From Achromobacter sp. (GTDB lineage: Bacteria; Pseudomonadota; Gammaproteobacteria; Burkholderiales; Burkholderiaceae_B): 13,621 bases of DNA. The notes beneath the pieces were generated by a model. It saw nothing but the letters and a program-made list of their open reading frames with translations. It was not told the origin of the DNA and made no database searches. The translations under genes were made by a program, and so were the position numbers. The stretch is taken from assembly GCA_003454835.1 (NCBI GenBank), contig DMTA01000087.1, positions 1 through 13,621 of the forward strand. The letters run 5' to 3'. This document shows, in pieces, positions 1 to 5,983 of the stretch (position 1 is the stretch's first letter; each line of letters opens with the position of its first letter).

Positions 1-287
1 GCGGCCTGCAGGGCGGCGGCGCGGTCGCGCAGGCCCGGCTCGCCCTGCGCAGCAAGCGCCTGCTGGAAGGGCTGGCGGAAATCCTCGTAGCTGGAATAGC
101 CCACAGCGCGGGCCAGCCGCAGCATCGTGGCGGGCGCCACGCCCAGCGTCTGCGCCTGTCGACGCATCGACCACAATCCCACTTGCGCGGGATTCTCTAC
201 GACCCAGCGCGCCGCCCGCTGCAATTCGGGGGGCAGTTGCTCCAGCTTTTTCTGAAGGGTGGCGAGCAGGGAGGACGGCAGGGACAT
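1..287 (-). CDS. RpiR/MurR-family transcriptional regulator, N-terminal part (cut by window start)
   Basis: Reading the minus strand from the ATG whose complement is at 285-287 gives 95 codons without a stop, running off the left edge. The protein begins MSLPSSLLATLQKKLEQLPP and continues with helical segments and ...RAARWVVENPAQVGLWSMRR, then RQAQTLGVAPATMLRLARAVGY and SSYEDFRQPFQQAL. This is the usual N-terminal HTH-6 domain of RpiR-type regulators, in which the A-ATMLRLARAVGY stretch is the recognition helix and the F after the helix starts the linker. The C-terminal SIS sugar-phosphate-binding domain that family members normally carry (about 280-300 aa in total) would lie outside the window, so the ligand cannot be guessed. 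No strong Shine-Dalgarno precedes the ATG; the start is chosen because it opens the conserved domain at the usual distance. It is transcribed away from the ectoine operon, and nothing here ties it functionally to ectoine. Family call is confident, specific role unknown. Confidence 0.85.
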   Translation of the reverse strand, partial: MSLPSSLLATLQKKLEQLPPELQRAARWVVENPAQVGLWSMRRQAQTLGVAPATMLRLARAVGYSSYEDFRQPFQQALAAQGEPGLRDRAAALQA

Positions 288-312
288 GCTGACAAGACCG
301 GGGAATCACGTA

Positions 313-356
313 AAAACATATGATAAATAAAACATCATGAACAAAACAGATGTTTT
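313..356. promoter_or_regulatory. AT-rich repeat/dyad element upstream of the RpiR-type gene
   Basis: This short stretch is sharply AT-rich against a GC-rich background. It contains three copies of AAAACA-N(0-2)-ATG: AAAACATATG at 313-322, AAAACATCATG at 329-339 and AAAACAGATG at 343-352. The second and third also form an inverted repeat, AAAACATC (329-336) against GATGTTTT (349-356), with half-site centres 20 bp apart (about two helical turns). It lies 25-70 bp upstream of the leftward regulator start, where its promoter is expected; minus-strand TATCAT (320-325) could be a -10. A plausible reading is an autoregulatory operator of the RpiR protein. The repeats are seen directly; the function is inferred. 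Confidence 0.4.
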
Positions 357-494
357 TTTATTGGGCTTGTCCGCAGACGTTTGTCCTTGCGGGCCCCCGG
401 CACAGCGGAATCAGCGTGCTGACAAGTCCATTCATACTGCGGTCATCCTCGCCAAATCCGCGTTCATTTATTTACATCGTGCCTGGGTTTTTGT

Positions 495-523
495 TTGACT
501 CGAATAAATCGGGCGCATATGAT
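495..523 (+). promoter_or_regulatory. Near-consensus sigma-70 promoter of the ectR-ectABCD operon
   Basis: TTGACT (495-500) and TATGAT (518-523) are separated by exactly 17 bp, each one base off the TTGACA/TATAAT consensus. Transcription would begin near 529-531. The -10 box overlaps an in-frame ATG (519), which argues against that codon, and the TTG at 495, being the ectR start. Two nested dyads lie over the spacer and -10: CGAAT (501-505)/ATTCG (522-526) and AATC (507-510)/GATT (521-524). They are candidates for the MarR-type operator. The rest of 288-494 shows no gene. Confidence 0.7.
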
Positions 524-560
524 TCGTGTAGAAATGATTTTGCCCGAACCATCTGTATCC

Positions 561-1109
561 ATGACTGACGCCGCGAAAACCGAAACCACTCAGCAGTACG
601 ACCTGCGCATTTTGCGAGCCTTGCGCCGCATCACGCGTTCGATCGCGCTGCATTCGCGACAGCTGTCCGCGGTCAGCCACATCACTGCGCCGCAGTTGAT
701 GTGCCTGCGCACCGTGATCGCCAACGGTCCCATGACCGCAACGGCGATCAGCCGCGAGATGCACGTCAGCCCCAGCACGGTGGTCGGCATCCTGGATCGC
801 CTGGAAGACAAGGCGCTCATCCGCCGCGAGCGGGGCCGTGAAGACCGCCGCATTGTGTTCGTCACCGCCACCGAGGCGGGTCGTGAATTGGCGCAAGGCG
901 CGCCGTCGCCGCTGCAAAAGCATCTGGCTGACGCGCTCAATGCCTTGCCGGAATTGGAACAGGCCACCATCACCCTGTCCCTTGAGCGCATCGTGACGCT
1001 CATGGAACAGGAAGGTCAGGCCGCAGTCGACACGCATGGAGACGTGTCGTCGCCCATCCTTGAAGTGCCCACGGGCGGGGCACCCCCAGAATCGGGAATC
1101 GTTGCATGA
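561..1109 (+). CDS. ectR: MarR-family regulator of ectoine synthesis (EctR)
   Basis: The 182-aa product is a winged-helix MarR protein. The dimerisation helix (about residues 13-38) is followed by [11 protein letters not shown] (42-52), the wHTH with a recognition helix around [15 protein letters not shown] (70-84), and a wing [15 protein letters not shown] (88-102) containing the family's D-R-R (95-97). A second long helix precedes a poorly conserved tail. MarR proteins at the head of ect clusters (EctR) are known repressors of ectABC in halotolerant bacteria, and position makes the same role likely here. In-frame alternatives are TTG 495, ATG 519 and ATG 534; the first two fall inside the promoter, and 534 would leave a leader of only a few nucleotides, so ATG 561 is preferred, though 534 remains possible because neither has a clear Shine-Dalgarno. 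Its stop overlaps the ectA start (ATGA, 1106-1109), so regulator and first enzyme are translationally coupled. Confidence 0.85.
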   Translation: MTDAAKTETTQQYDLRILRALRRITRSIALHSRQLSAVSHITAPQLMCLRTVIANGPMTATAISREMHVSPSTVVGILDRLEDKALIRRERGREDRRIVFVTATEAGRELAQGAPSPLQKHLADALNALPELEQATITLSLERIVTLMEQEGQAAVDTHGDVSSPILEVPTGGAPPESGIVA

Positions 1110-1666
1110 AGAAAAACGAACTGGACTCCCCCATACTCTCAAGTGCCGTGGCGCCGGCGGTCAGCGCGCAGACCCACACCATGCGTCTGCCCGACCGCAA
1201 AGACGGCGCCGCGATCCACCGCCTCATTTCCGAGTGCCCGCCGCTCGACCTGAATTCTCTCTACGCGTACCTGCTCCTGTGCGAGCACTTCCGCGACACC
1301 TGCGTCCTGGCTGAAAGCGCCGGGGGACGCATCAATGGTTTCATCTCCGCTTATGTGGACCCGTCCCGCCCTGACGTCCTGTTCGTCTGGCAGGTTGCGG
1401 TGCACGCCCGCGCTCGCGGCCAACGCCTTGGCCGCGCCATGCTCCGGGAACTCTTGCAGCGCAAGGGCCTGGCGCATGTCCGCTATCTTGAAACCACGGT
1501 GGGGCCTGACAACCAGGCTTCGCGCCGCACCTTCGCCGGCTTGGCCGCCGAAGTAGGCGCCCACGTTTCCGAGCAGCCGTTCTTCGACCGGCAACTCTTC
1601 GGCGGCGCGGACCATGACGACGAGATGCTGTTAAGGATAGGTCCGTTCGCCTTGCCGTCCCCGTAG
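1106..1666 (+). CDS. ectA: L-2,4-diaminobutyrate N-gamma-acetyltransferase (EctA)
   Basis: EctA acetylates L-2,4-diaminobutyrate with acetyl-CoA to N-gamma-acetyl-diaminobutyrate, the second step of ectoine synthesis in the cytoplasm. The 186-aa protein has the GNAT fold. The EctA hallmark [18 protein letters not shown] lies at about 45-62, followed by DTC. The acetyl-CoA loop R-x-R-G-Q-R-L-G is at 102-109, and LETTVGPDN falls near 127-135. Length is typical for the family. A non-conserved N-terminal stretch of about 25 residues precedes the domain. The ATG overlaps the ectR stop; a GGGAA sequence just upstream may serve as a weak Shine-Dalgarno, and coupling to ectR translation is likely. 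Unlike many ect operons, a 124-nt structured gap separates it from ectB. Function is secure from motif and operon context. Confidence 0.96.
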   Translation: MKKNELDSPILSSAVAPAVSAQTHTMRLPDRKDGAAIHRLISECPPLDLNSLYAYLLLCEHFRDTCVLAESAGGRINGFISAYVDPSRPDVLFVWQVAVHARARGQRLGRAMLRELLQRKGLAHVRYLETTVGPDNQASRRTFAGLAAEVGAHVSEQPFFDRQLFGGADHDDEMLLRIGPFALPSP

Positions 1667-1699
1667 GGGCGTCACAGGCCTGACGGTCTTATCGATTTA

Positions 1700-1741
1700 C
1701 CGGGATGGTTCGAACTGTCCGGGTGCGCCAGCCGCACCTGG
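1700..1741 (+). promoter_or_regulatory. Overlapping dyad and stem-loop in the ectA-ectB gap
   Basis: The 124-nt gap holds two structures. The first is an imperfect 24-bp palindrome at 1700-1723 centred on the perfect 8-mer GTTCGAAC (1708-1715); outward of this, TG/TG gives two wobble pairs, GGA pairs with TCC, one G-G mismatch follows, and CC/GG closes it. The second is a stem-loop at 1719-1741 with GGTGCG (1722-1727) pairing CGCACC (1733-1738) around a 5-nt loop, extended by one wobble and two G-C pairs. They share 1719-1723 and so cannot both form in RNA. No T-run follows, so neither is an intrinsic terminator. A processing site, attenuator or DNA operator are all possible. The ectB Shine-Dalgarno GGGAGG (about 1778-1783) lies clear of both. 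Confidence 0.4.
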
Positions 1742-1790
1742 CTGGATCAGGCCGTCCGTCAATTAATGAGTTGAAAAGGGAGGATTAATC

Positions 1791-3098
1791 ATGGACTTGA
1801 AGATCTTTGACCGCATGGAGTCTGAAGTGCGGGGCTACATCAGGTCGTTTCCCGTGATATTCAATCAGGCCCGTGGCTCGACGCTCATCGATGAAGATGG
1901 CACCGAATACATCGACTTCTTCAGCGGCGCAGGCACGCTGAACTACGGCCACAACAATCCTGTTCTCAAGGAAAAGCTGCTGGAGTATGTGCAGGCGGAC
2001 GGCGTCGTCCACGGCCTGGACATGGCCACCAGCGCGAAGAAGCGTTTCCTGGAGACGGTGGATCGCGTGCTGCTCAAGCCGCGCAACTGGCAATACACGC
2101 TGCAATTCACCGGCCCGACCGGCACCAACGCCGTCGAAGCCGCGCTGAAGATCGCGCGCCAGGTCAAGGGCCGTCCCAATGTGATCTCGTTCACGCACGG
2201 CTTTCACGGCGTGAGCGGTGGCTCGCTCGCTGCGACGGCCAACATGAAGTTCCGTGATGCCGCCGGCTACGCGCTGGGCAACACGACCTTCATGCCCTAC
2301 GACGGATACTTCGGTCCGGACGTGGACACCATGGCGTACATGGAACGCATGCTGGAGGACCCGAGCAGCGGCATGGACAAGCCGGCCGCCGTCATCGTGG
2401 AAACGGTGCAGGGCGAAGGCGGCGTCAACGTGGCCACGCTGCGCTGGCTCAAAGAGCTGGAAAAGCTGTGCAAGCGGCATGACATGCTGCTGATCGTGGA
2501 CGACATCCAGGTCGGCTGCGGCCGCACCGGCACGTTCTTCAGCTTTGAGACCGCCGGCATCCGCCCTGACATCATCACGCTGTCCAAGTCGCTATCCGGC
2601 TTTGGCCTGCCGATGTCGCTGGTGCTGATGAAGCCCGAACTTGATATCTGGAAGCCTGGCGCTCATAGCGGCACCTTCCGCGGCAACAACCTGGCGTTCG
2701 TCACCGCGACGCAGGCGCTGGAAACCTACTGGACCAACGCGGCCTTCACGGCCGACATCCAGCGCAAGGAACGCCTGGTCGGCGACTGGCTCGAGAACCT
2801 GGTGCACAGCTATCCCAACGCCGGTCTGTCGGCACGCGGCCGCGGCCTGATCCAGGGCCTCGTGTCCAACGGCAACCCCGCCTTGTCCAACCGCATCGCG
2901 CAATGCGCCTTCAAGAAGGGCGTCGTGATCGAAACGTCGGGCGCGCACGATGAAGTGCTGAAGCTGCTGCCCGCGCTGACGATCGAGGAAGACCTGCTGG
3001 CCAAGGGCCTGGATCTGATCGAGGCCAGCGTGGCCGAAGCGCTGGCCGATGAGGGGCAGTCTGCCCGCATCCTGAAATTTGGAGGAAAACGTCAATGA
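1791..3098 (+). CDS. ectB: Diaminobutyrate-2-oxoglutarate transaminase (EctB)
   Basis: EctB transfers the amino group of L-glutamate to L-aspartate-beta-semialdehyde, giving L-2,4-diaminobutyrate, the committed entry into ectoine synthesis. The 435-aa product is a class III (omega) PLP aminotransferase. It shows FFSGAGTLNYGHNNP near the N-terminus, the phosphate-binding GPTGTNAVEAALK segment, THGFHGVSGGS, and VDDIQVGCGRTG with Asp237 placed to bind the pyridine nitrogen. The catalytic lysine lies in TLSKSLSGFGLP (Lys266), followed by HSGTFRGNN. GTNAVE and the DDIQ form (rather than DEVQ) favour EctB over GABA or ornithine aminotransferases. The start has a strong Shine-Dalgarno (GGGAGG). Length is slightly above the roughly 420 residues usual for the family. 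The last codon region overlaps ectC (ATGA at 3095-3098), coupling the two genes. Confidence 0.97.
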   Translation: MDLKIFDRMESEVRGYIRSFPVIFNQARGSTLIDEDGTEYIDFFSGAGTLNYGHNNPVLKEKLLEYVQADGVVHGLDMATSAKKRFLETVDRVLLKPRNWQYTLQFTGPTGTNAVEAALKIARQVKGRPNVISFTHGFHGVSGGSLAATANMKFRDAAGYALGNTTFMPYDGYFGPDVDTMAYMERMLEDPSSGMDKPAAVIVETVQGEGGVNVATLRWLKELEKLCKRHDMLLIVDDIQVGCGRTGTFFSFETAGIRPDIITLSKSLSGFGLPMSLVLMKPELDIWKPGAHSGTFRGNNLAFVTATQALETYWTNAAFTADIQRKERLVGDWLENLVHSYPNAGLSARGRGLIQGLVSNGNPALSNRIAQCAFKKGVVIETSGAHDEVLKLLPALTIEEDLLAKGLDLIEASVAEALADEGQSARILKFGGKRQ

Positions 3099-3493
3099 TC
3101 GTACGTAATGTCAAAGATGTGATCGGCACCGCCGACGAAGTCCGCACCGACACCTGGGTCAGCCGCCGTGTGCTGCTGAAGAAGGATGGCATGGGCTTTT
3201 CATTCCACGAGACCACCATTTTCCCGGGCGGCCGCACGCACATCCACTACAAGAACCATCTTGAGGCGGTGTGGTGTATCGAGGGCGACGGTTCGATCGA
3301 GACCATTGCCGACGGCAAGAAGTACGACCTCGGCCCCGGCGTGGTCTACGCGCTGAACGAAAACGACGAGCACTGGCTGTGCGGCGGCAAGGAGCCGCTG
3401 CGCGTCATCTGCGTCTTCAATCCGCCGCTGACCGGCCAGGAAGTGCACGACAAGGAAGGTGTCTACGCGCTGCCCGACGCCGTCGCGGCCTGA
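3095..3493 (+). CDS. ectC: L-ectoine synthase (EctC)
   Basis: EctC cyclises N-gamma-acetyl-L-2,4-diaminobutyrate to ectoine by a water-eliminating reaction. The 132-aa protein is a single cupin, the family's usual size. The iron-coordinating residues described for characterised EctC enzymes fall at the same numbers here: Glu57 (HLEAVW), Tyr85 (VVYALNEND) and His93 (EHW). GRTHIHYKNHLEAVWCIEG forms the first cupin strand pair and PGVVYALNENDEHWL the second, with CVFNPPLTGQEVHD near the end. The start is fixed by the ATGA overlap with ectB and by a GGAGG-containing region inside the end of ectB (about 3080-3085). Stop is 15 nt before ectD. No key residue is missing, so an active enzyme is expected. 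Confidence 0.97.
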   Translation: MIVRNVKDVIGTADEVRTDTWVSRRVLLKKDGMGFSFHETTIFPGGRTHIHYKNHLEAVWCIEGDGSIETIADGKKYDLGPGVVYALNENDEHWLCGGKEPLRVICVFNPPLTGQEVHDKEGVYALPDAVAA

Positions 3494-3497
3494 AACC

Positions 3498-3551
3498 AGG
3501 AGGTACGCATGATCTCACCCGCGAAGGATCCGTACGCCTCCCGTACGGATC
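3498..3551 (+). promoter_or_regulatory. ectD ribosome binding site with complementary hairpin loop in early coding region
   Basis: The ectD Shine-Dalgarno AGGAGG (3498-3503) is followed by TACG. Codons 7-15 of ectD contain a perfect inverted repeat, GATCCGTACG (3527-3536) and CGTACGGATC (3542-3551), around the 5-nt loop CCTCC (3537-3541). That loop is exactly complementary to GGAGG (3499-3503), and CGTA in the 5' arm is complementary to the TACG after the Shine-Dalgarno. The mRNA can therefore form either the hairpin or a Shine-Dalgarno-blocking helix, or a loop-to-SD contact. The pairings are visible; control of EctD translation is inference. Confidence 0.45.
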
Positions 3552-4435
3552 GCAGTTCCGCCATCATTTCCCGCCAGGATCCGGTCGTCTACGAAGATGG
3601 CAAGTACGCCAACGCGCTGTCCGACGAGCAGGTCGGCCAGTACGACCGCAACGGCTTCCTGCTGCTGGAAAACCTGTTCACGGAGGCCGAGGTGCGCGCG
3701 CTGTCGGCCGAGGTCGAGCGCATGACGCGCGACCCGTCCATCGTCCGCCGCGAAGAGGCCATCACCGAACCGGGCAGCAACGCCGTGCGTTCCATTTTCA
3801 TGGTGCACGTGCTCAATCCCATGCTGGCACGTCTGGTGCGCGATCCGCGCCTGGTCAACGTGGCACGTCAGATTCTCGGCTCCGAGGTCTACATCCATCA
3901 GTCACGCGCCAACATGAAGCCGGGCTTCAAGGGCAAGGAGTTTTATTGGCACTCCGACTTTGAAACCTGGCACGTCGAAGACGGGATGCCGTCGATGCGA
4001 GCGCTCAGTTGCTCGGTGCTGCTGACCGACAACAACGAGTGCAACGGCCCGCTGATGCTGGTGCCCGGCTCGCATCGTCAGTTCATCTCGTGCGTCGGCG
4101 AAACGCCGAACGAGCACTACAAGCAGTCGCTGAAAAAGCAGGAATACGGCGTGCCGGATCCGGTCAGTCTGCAGTTGCTGGTGGAGCAGGGCGGCATCAG
4201 CACGATGACGGCGAAGGCCGGCTCGGTGGTGTTCTTCGACTGCAACACGATGCACGGCTCGAACAGCAACATCTCGCCGTGGCCCCGCGCCAACGTCTTC
4301 ATGGTCTACAACAGCATGGAGAACACGCTGAACCCGCCCAAGTATGGGCTCACCCCGCGTCCCGAACATATCGCGACGCGTAAGGGATTCAAGGCGGTCA
4401 CGCCGCTGGACACCTTGAAGCTGGTCGGCGGCTGA
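3509..4435 (+). CDS. ectD: Ectoine 5-hydroxylase (EctD)
   Basis: EctD is a non-haem Fe(II)/2-oxoglutarate dioxygenase converting ectoine to 5S-hydroxyectoine with O2 and 2-oxoglutarate, releasing succinate and CO2. The 308-aa length is typical. The family signature F-Y-WHSDFETWHVEDGMP-MR is at about 145-163, giving the iron ligands His148 and Asp150. The distal ligand His249 is in CNTMHGSNSN, and Arg260 (SPWPRANV) is placed to bind 2-oxoglutarate. The N-terminus (DPYASR..., then RQDPVVY) matches the conserved start of EctD proteins and supports the ATG at 3509, which has a strong AGGAGG six bases upstream. It is the last gene of the operon and is followed by an intrinsic terminator, so ectoine and hydroxyectoine production are transcriptionally linked. 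See the hairpin noted at 3527-3551. Confidence 0.97.
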   Translation: MISPAKDPYASRTDRSSAIISRQDPVVYEDGKYANALSDEQVGQYDRNGFLLLENLFTEAEVRALSAEVERMTRDPSIVRREEAITEPGSNAVRSIFMVHVLNPMLARLVRDPRLVNVARQILGSEVYIHQSRANMKPGFKGKEFYWHSDFETWHVEDGMPSMRALSCSVLLTDNNECNGPLMLVPGSHRQFISCVGETPNEHYKQSLKKQEYGVPDPVSLQLLVEQGGISTMTAKAGSVVFFDCNTMHGSNSNISPWPRANVFMVYNSMENTLNPPKYGLTPRPEHIATRKGFKAVTPLDTLKLVGG

Positions 4436-4454
4436 GCAACCGCCACCTCATCTG

Positions 4455-4480
4455 GCCCGGGCTAGTCCCGGGCTTTTTTT
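4455..4480 (+). terminator. Rho-independent terminator of the ect operon
   Basis: GCCCGGG (4455-4461) pairs with CCCGGGC (4467-4473) around the loop CTAGT and is followed directly by seven T residues (4474-4480). It sits 19 nt after the ectD stop, closing the ectR-ectABCD transcription unit. Confidence 0.93.
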
Positions 4481-4557
4481 GTCTCTTTCGGGCGGTCCGG
4501 CGCGCTGCATTTCTTGTATTCTCTGCGGCATTCGTCACTCGTTGAGCCATCGCCGCC

Positions 4558-5430
4558 ATGTCCGCCCGCATCCTCAGCCTGCATATCTACCCCGTCAAAT
4601 CCTGCGCGGGCATCGACCTGACCGAATCGCCCATCGACCGCGCGGGCCTCGCCCATGACCGGCGCTGGATGGTGGTGGACGCGGCAGGCCAGTTCATGAC
4701 GCAGCGGCAATGGCCGGCCATGGCGCTCATCCGCACGGCGCTCACCGCGGAAACACTGCGGCTGTCGGCGCCCGGCATGGCGGATCTGGACGTCGCCCTG
4801 GACGGCTCGGGTCTGCATGGCGAGGCACTCTCGGTCGGCGTCTGGAGCGACACGACCATGGCCAGGCGCGAAAGCGAAGCCGCCGCCCAATGGCTGTCTC
4901 AGTTCCTGCAAACGCCGTGCGGCCTGCTCAAGGTGGACGCCGCGGCGCGCCGCGACGCCAAGCCCGACTGGGTGTCGCGCTGGGTAGATGCACACCCCGA
5001 CCTTGCCGATGCCTTCGTGGGGGAGCACTGCTTTGGGTTTGCCGATGGATTTCCGCTGCTGATCGCCAACCAGGCATCGCTGGAAGACCTGAATACCCGC
5101 CTGCGGGCCAAGGGCGCTGAACCCGTCCCCATGGACCGTTTCCGTCCCAACATCGTGGTTGATGGCGAATGGGAGGCCTTCGAGGAAGACCACACCGCCA
5201 TGATTTCGGCGGCCGGGGTGCGAATGGCCTTCGTCAAGCCGTGCACGCGTTGCTCGATTCCCGACATCGACCAGCGCACGGCCAAACAGTACGAAGAGCC
5301 GGGCCGCACGCTGGCGGGTTACCGCAATCTGGACATCGGCGTGGTGTTCGGCCAGAACGCCATCCTGGATGCGCCGGCGGGGGCGCGGCTGAAGGTGGGC
5401 GACGCGGTCGAGATCGAACTGGATTTCTGA
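4558..5430 (+). CDS. MOSC-domain protein, YcbX-like (N-terminal beta-barrel plus MOSC)
   Basis: The 290-aa product has the MOSC N-terminal beta-barrel signature HIYPVKSC (9-16) and GLAHDRRWMVVD, then a MOSC core with FPLLIANQASLEDLN, PMDRFRPNIVV and the motif FVKPCTRCSIPDID. The cysteines there are Cys229 and Cys232, and the first matches the conserved Mo-ligand cysteine of the family. MOSC proteins of the YcbX/mARC branch bind a molybdenum cofactor and reduce N-hydroxylated compounds such as 6-hydroxylaminopurine. E. coli YcbX carries a further C-terminal [2Fe-2S] domain of roughly 80 residues; here the protein ends right after the MOSC domain, so an external electron donor would be needed if it is an enzyme. 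It lies in its own unit between the ect terminator and the convergent gdx. No strong promoter or Shine-Dalgarno is seen; the start is chosen by fit to the family N-terminus. Substrate unknown. Confidence 0.85.
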   Translation: MSARILSLHIYPVKSCAGIDLTESPIDRAGLAHDRRWMVVDAAGQFMTQRQWPAMALIRTALTAETLRLSAPGMADLDVALDGSGLHGEALSVGVWSDTTMARRESEAAAQWLSQFLQTPCGLLKVDAAARRDAKPDWVSRWVDAHPDLADAFVGEHCFGFADGFPLLIANQASLEDLNTRLRAKGAEPVPMDRFRPNIVVDGEWEAFEEDHTAMISAAGVRMAFVKPCTRCSIPDIDQRTAKQYEEPGRTLAGYRNLDIGVVFGQNAILDAPAGARLKVGDAVEIELDF

Positions 5431-5493
5431 CGCACCGCCCGGGCGGGGCTGAGGGCTGGTCTGGACCCTAGCCTGGGCCCTATGGCCGATACT

Positions 5494-5536
5494 CTATGCC
5501 TTATGCCCCATGCCCCATGCCCTATGCCTTATGGCC
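5494..5536. repeat. Tandem 7-bp repeat, YYATGCC, in a convergent intergenic gap
   Basis: Five head-to-tail heptamers of the form YYATGCC run from 5494 to 5528 (CTATGCC, TTATGCC, CCATGCC, CCATGCC, CTATGCC), with a sixth degenerate copy (TTATGGCC) to 5536. Only the first two positions vary, always pyrimidines. It lies between the convergent MOSC and gdx stops and is non-coding. It resembles a small variable-number tandem repeat. The neighbouring stretch 5431-5493 shows a 12-bp palindrome CCGCCCGGGCGG (5435-5446) but no clear terminator. Confidence 0.75.
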
Positions 5537-5551
5537 TGTCCGGCCTGAGCC

Positions 5552-5869
5552 TTACGGCGTGGACAGCTTCAGGCCAACTAGGCCCAGCACGATCAACGCG
5601 ACGCTGCCGATGCGCAGCCAGCTCGCCGACTCCCCAAACAGCACGATGCCGGCCACGAATGCGCCGATCGTGCCGATGCCCACCCATACCGCGTAGGCGG
5701 TGCCCAGCGGCAGGGTCTTCATGGCCAGGGCCAGCAGCCAAAAGCTGACCAGCATGCCGCCCACCGTGACGACGGACGGGCCAAGCCGGGTGAATCCTTG
5801 GGTGTATTTCAGGCCGACGGCCCAGACGATTTCAAATAGGCCAGCCAATACCAGGATGATCCAGGTCAT
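5552..5869 (-). CDS. gdx: Guanidinium exporter Gdx (SugE) of the SMR family
   Basis: The 105-aa protein has four predicted membrane helices and matches the Gdx (formerly SugE) branch of small multidrug resistance transporters very closely: [20 protein letters not shown] at the N-terminus, [20 protein letters not shown] and a GLKLSTP end. These are near-identical in pattern to E. coli SugE. The proton/substrate glutamate Glu13 is present, as are Trp16, Ser42, Tyr59 and Trp62, which line the guanidinium site in characterised Gdx. These proteins work as dual-topology dimers that export guanidinium in exchange for protons, rather than broad drugs as in EmrE. Translation starts at ATG 5867-5869 with a GGGAG Shine-Dalgarno (5876-5880) six bases upstream. 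The leader carries a guanidine-II riboswitch, which independently supports the substrate call. Confidence 0.95.
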   Translation of the reverse strand: MTWIILVLAGLFEIVWAVGLKYTQGFTRLGPSVVTVGGMLVSFWLLALAMKTLPLGTAYAVWVGIGTIGAFVAGIVLFGESASWLRIGSVALIVLGLVGLKLSTP

Positions 5870-5871
5870 TC

Positions 5872-5976
5872 ACGACTCCCATGTTGCGTCGCCGGCAAGG
5901 CGCCAGCATAAATGGGGTCGTCCCCGGAAAACGCGCCAGCCGTTTGACTGTGCGCAGCAACGGGCCGTCCCGTTGC
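5872..5976 (-). promoter_or_regulatory. Guanidine-II (mini-ykkC) riboswitch in the gdx leader
   Basis: On the minus strand the leader contains two hairpins with ACGR tetraloops, the defining feature of guanidine-II RNAs. P1 is GCAACGGG/CCCGTTGC with loop ACGG (5976 to 5957, perfect 8-bp stem). P2 is GGGG/CCCC with loop ACGA (5925 to 5914). A 31-nt linker separates them. The class is known to bind one guanidinium per hairpin and to raise expression of guanidine exporters. Downstream, ATGGGAGTCGT (5882 to 5872) holds the Shine-Dalgarno GGGAG; all of it except one bulged A is complementary to ACGACCCCAT (5921 to 5912), which is the P2 loop and 3' arm. Ligand-free RNA could thus hide the ribosome site, while guanidinium-stabilised P2 would free it. 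Hairpins and complementarity are seen directly; ligand response follows from the known class. Confidence 0.9.
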
Positions 5977-5983
5977 GGCAAAA

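Noticed and set aside
288..429. Twelve-base direct repeat GCTGACAAGWCC at 288-299 and 418-429
   Set aside because: One mismatch, 130 bp apart, with no insertion-like sequence between; chance cannot be excluded.
3271..3963. Plus-strand open frame spanning ectC and ectD
   Set aside because: It is out of frame with two well-supported enzymes and its translation is Arg-rich without motifs.
5435..5446. Palindrome CCGCCCGGGCGG after the MOSC gene as a terminator
   Set aside because: It cannot form a good loop without losing pairs and no T-run follows on either strand.
5494..5536. Possible CRISPR-like array
   Set aside because: Units are 7 bp, contiguous and without spacers, and no cas genes are present.
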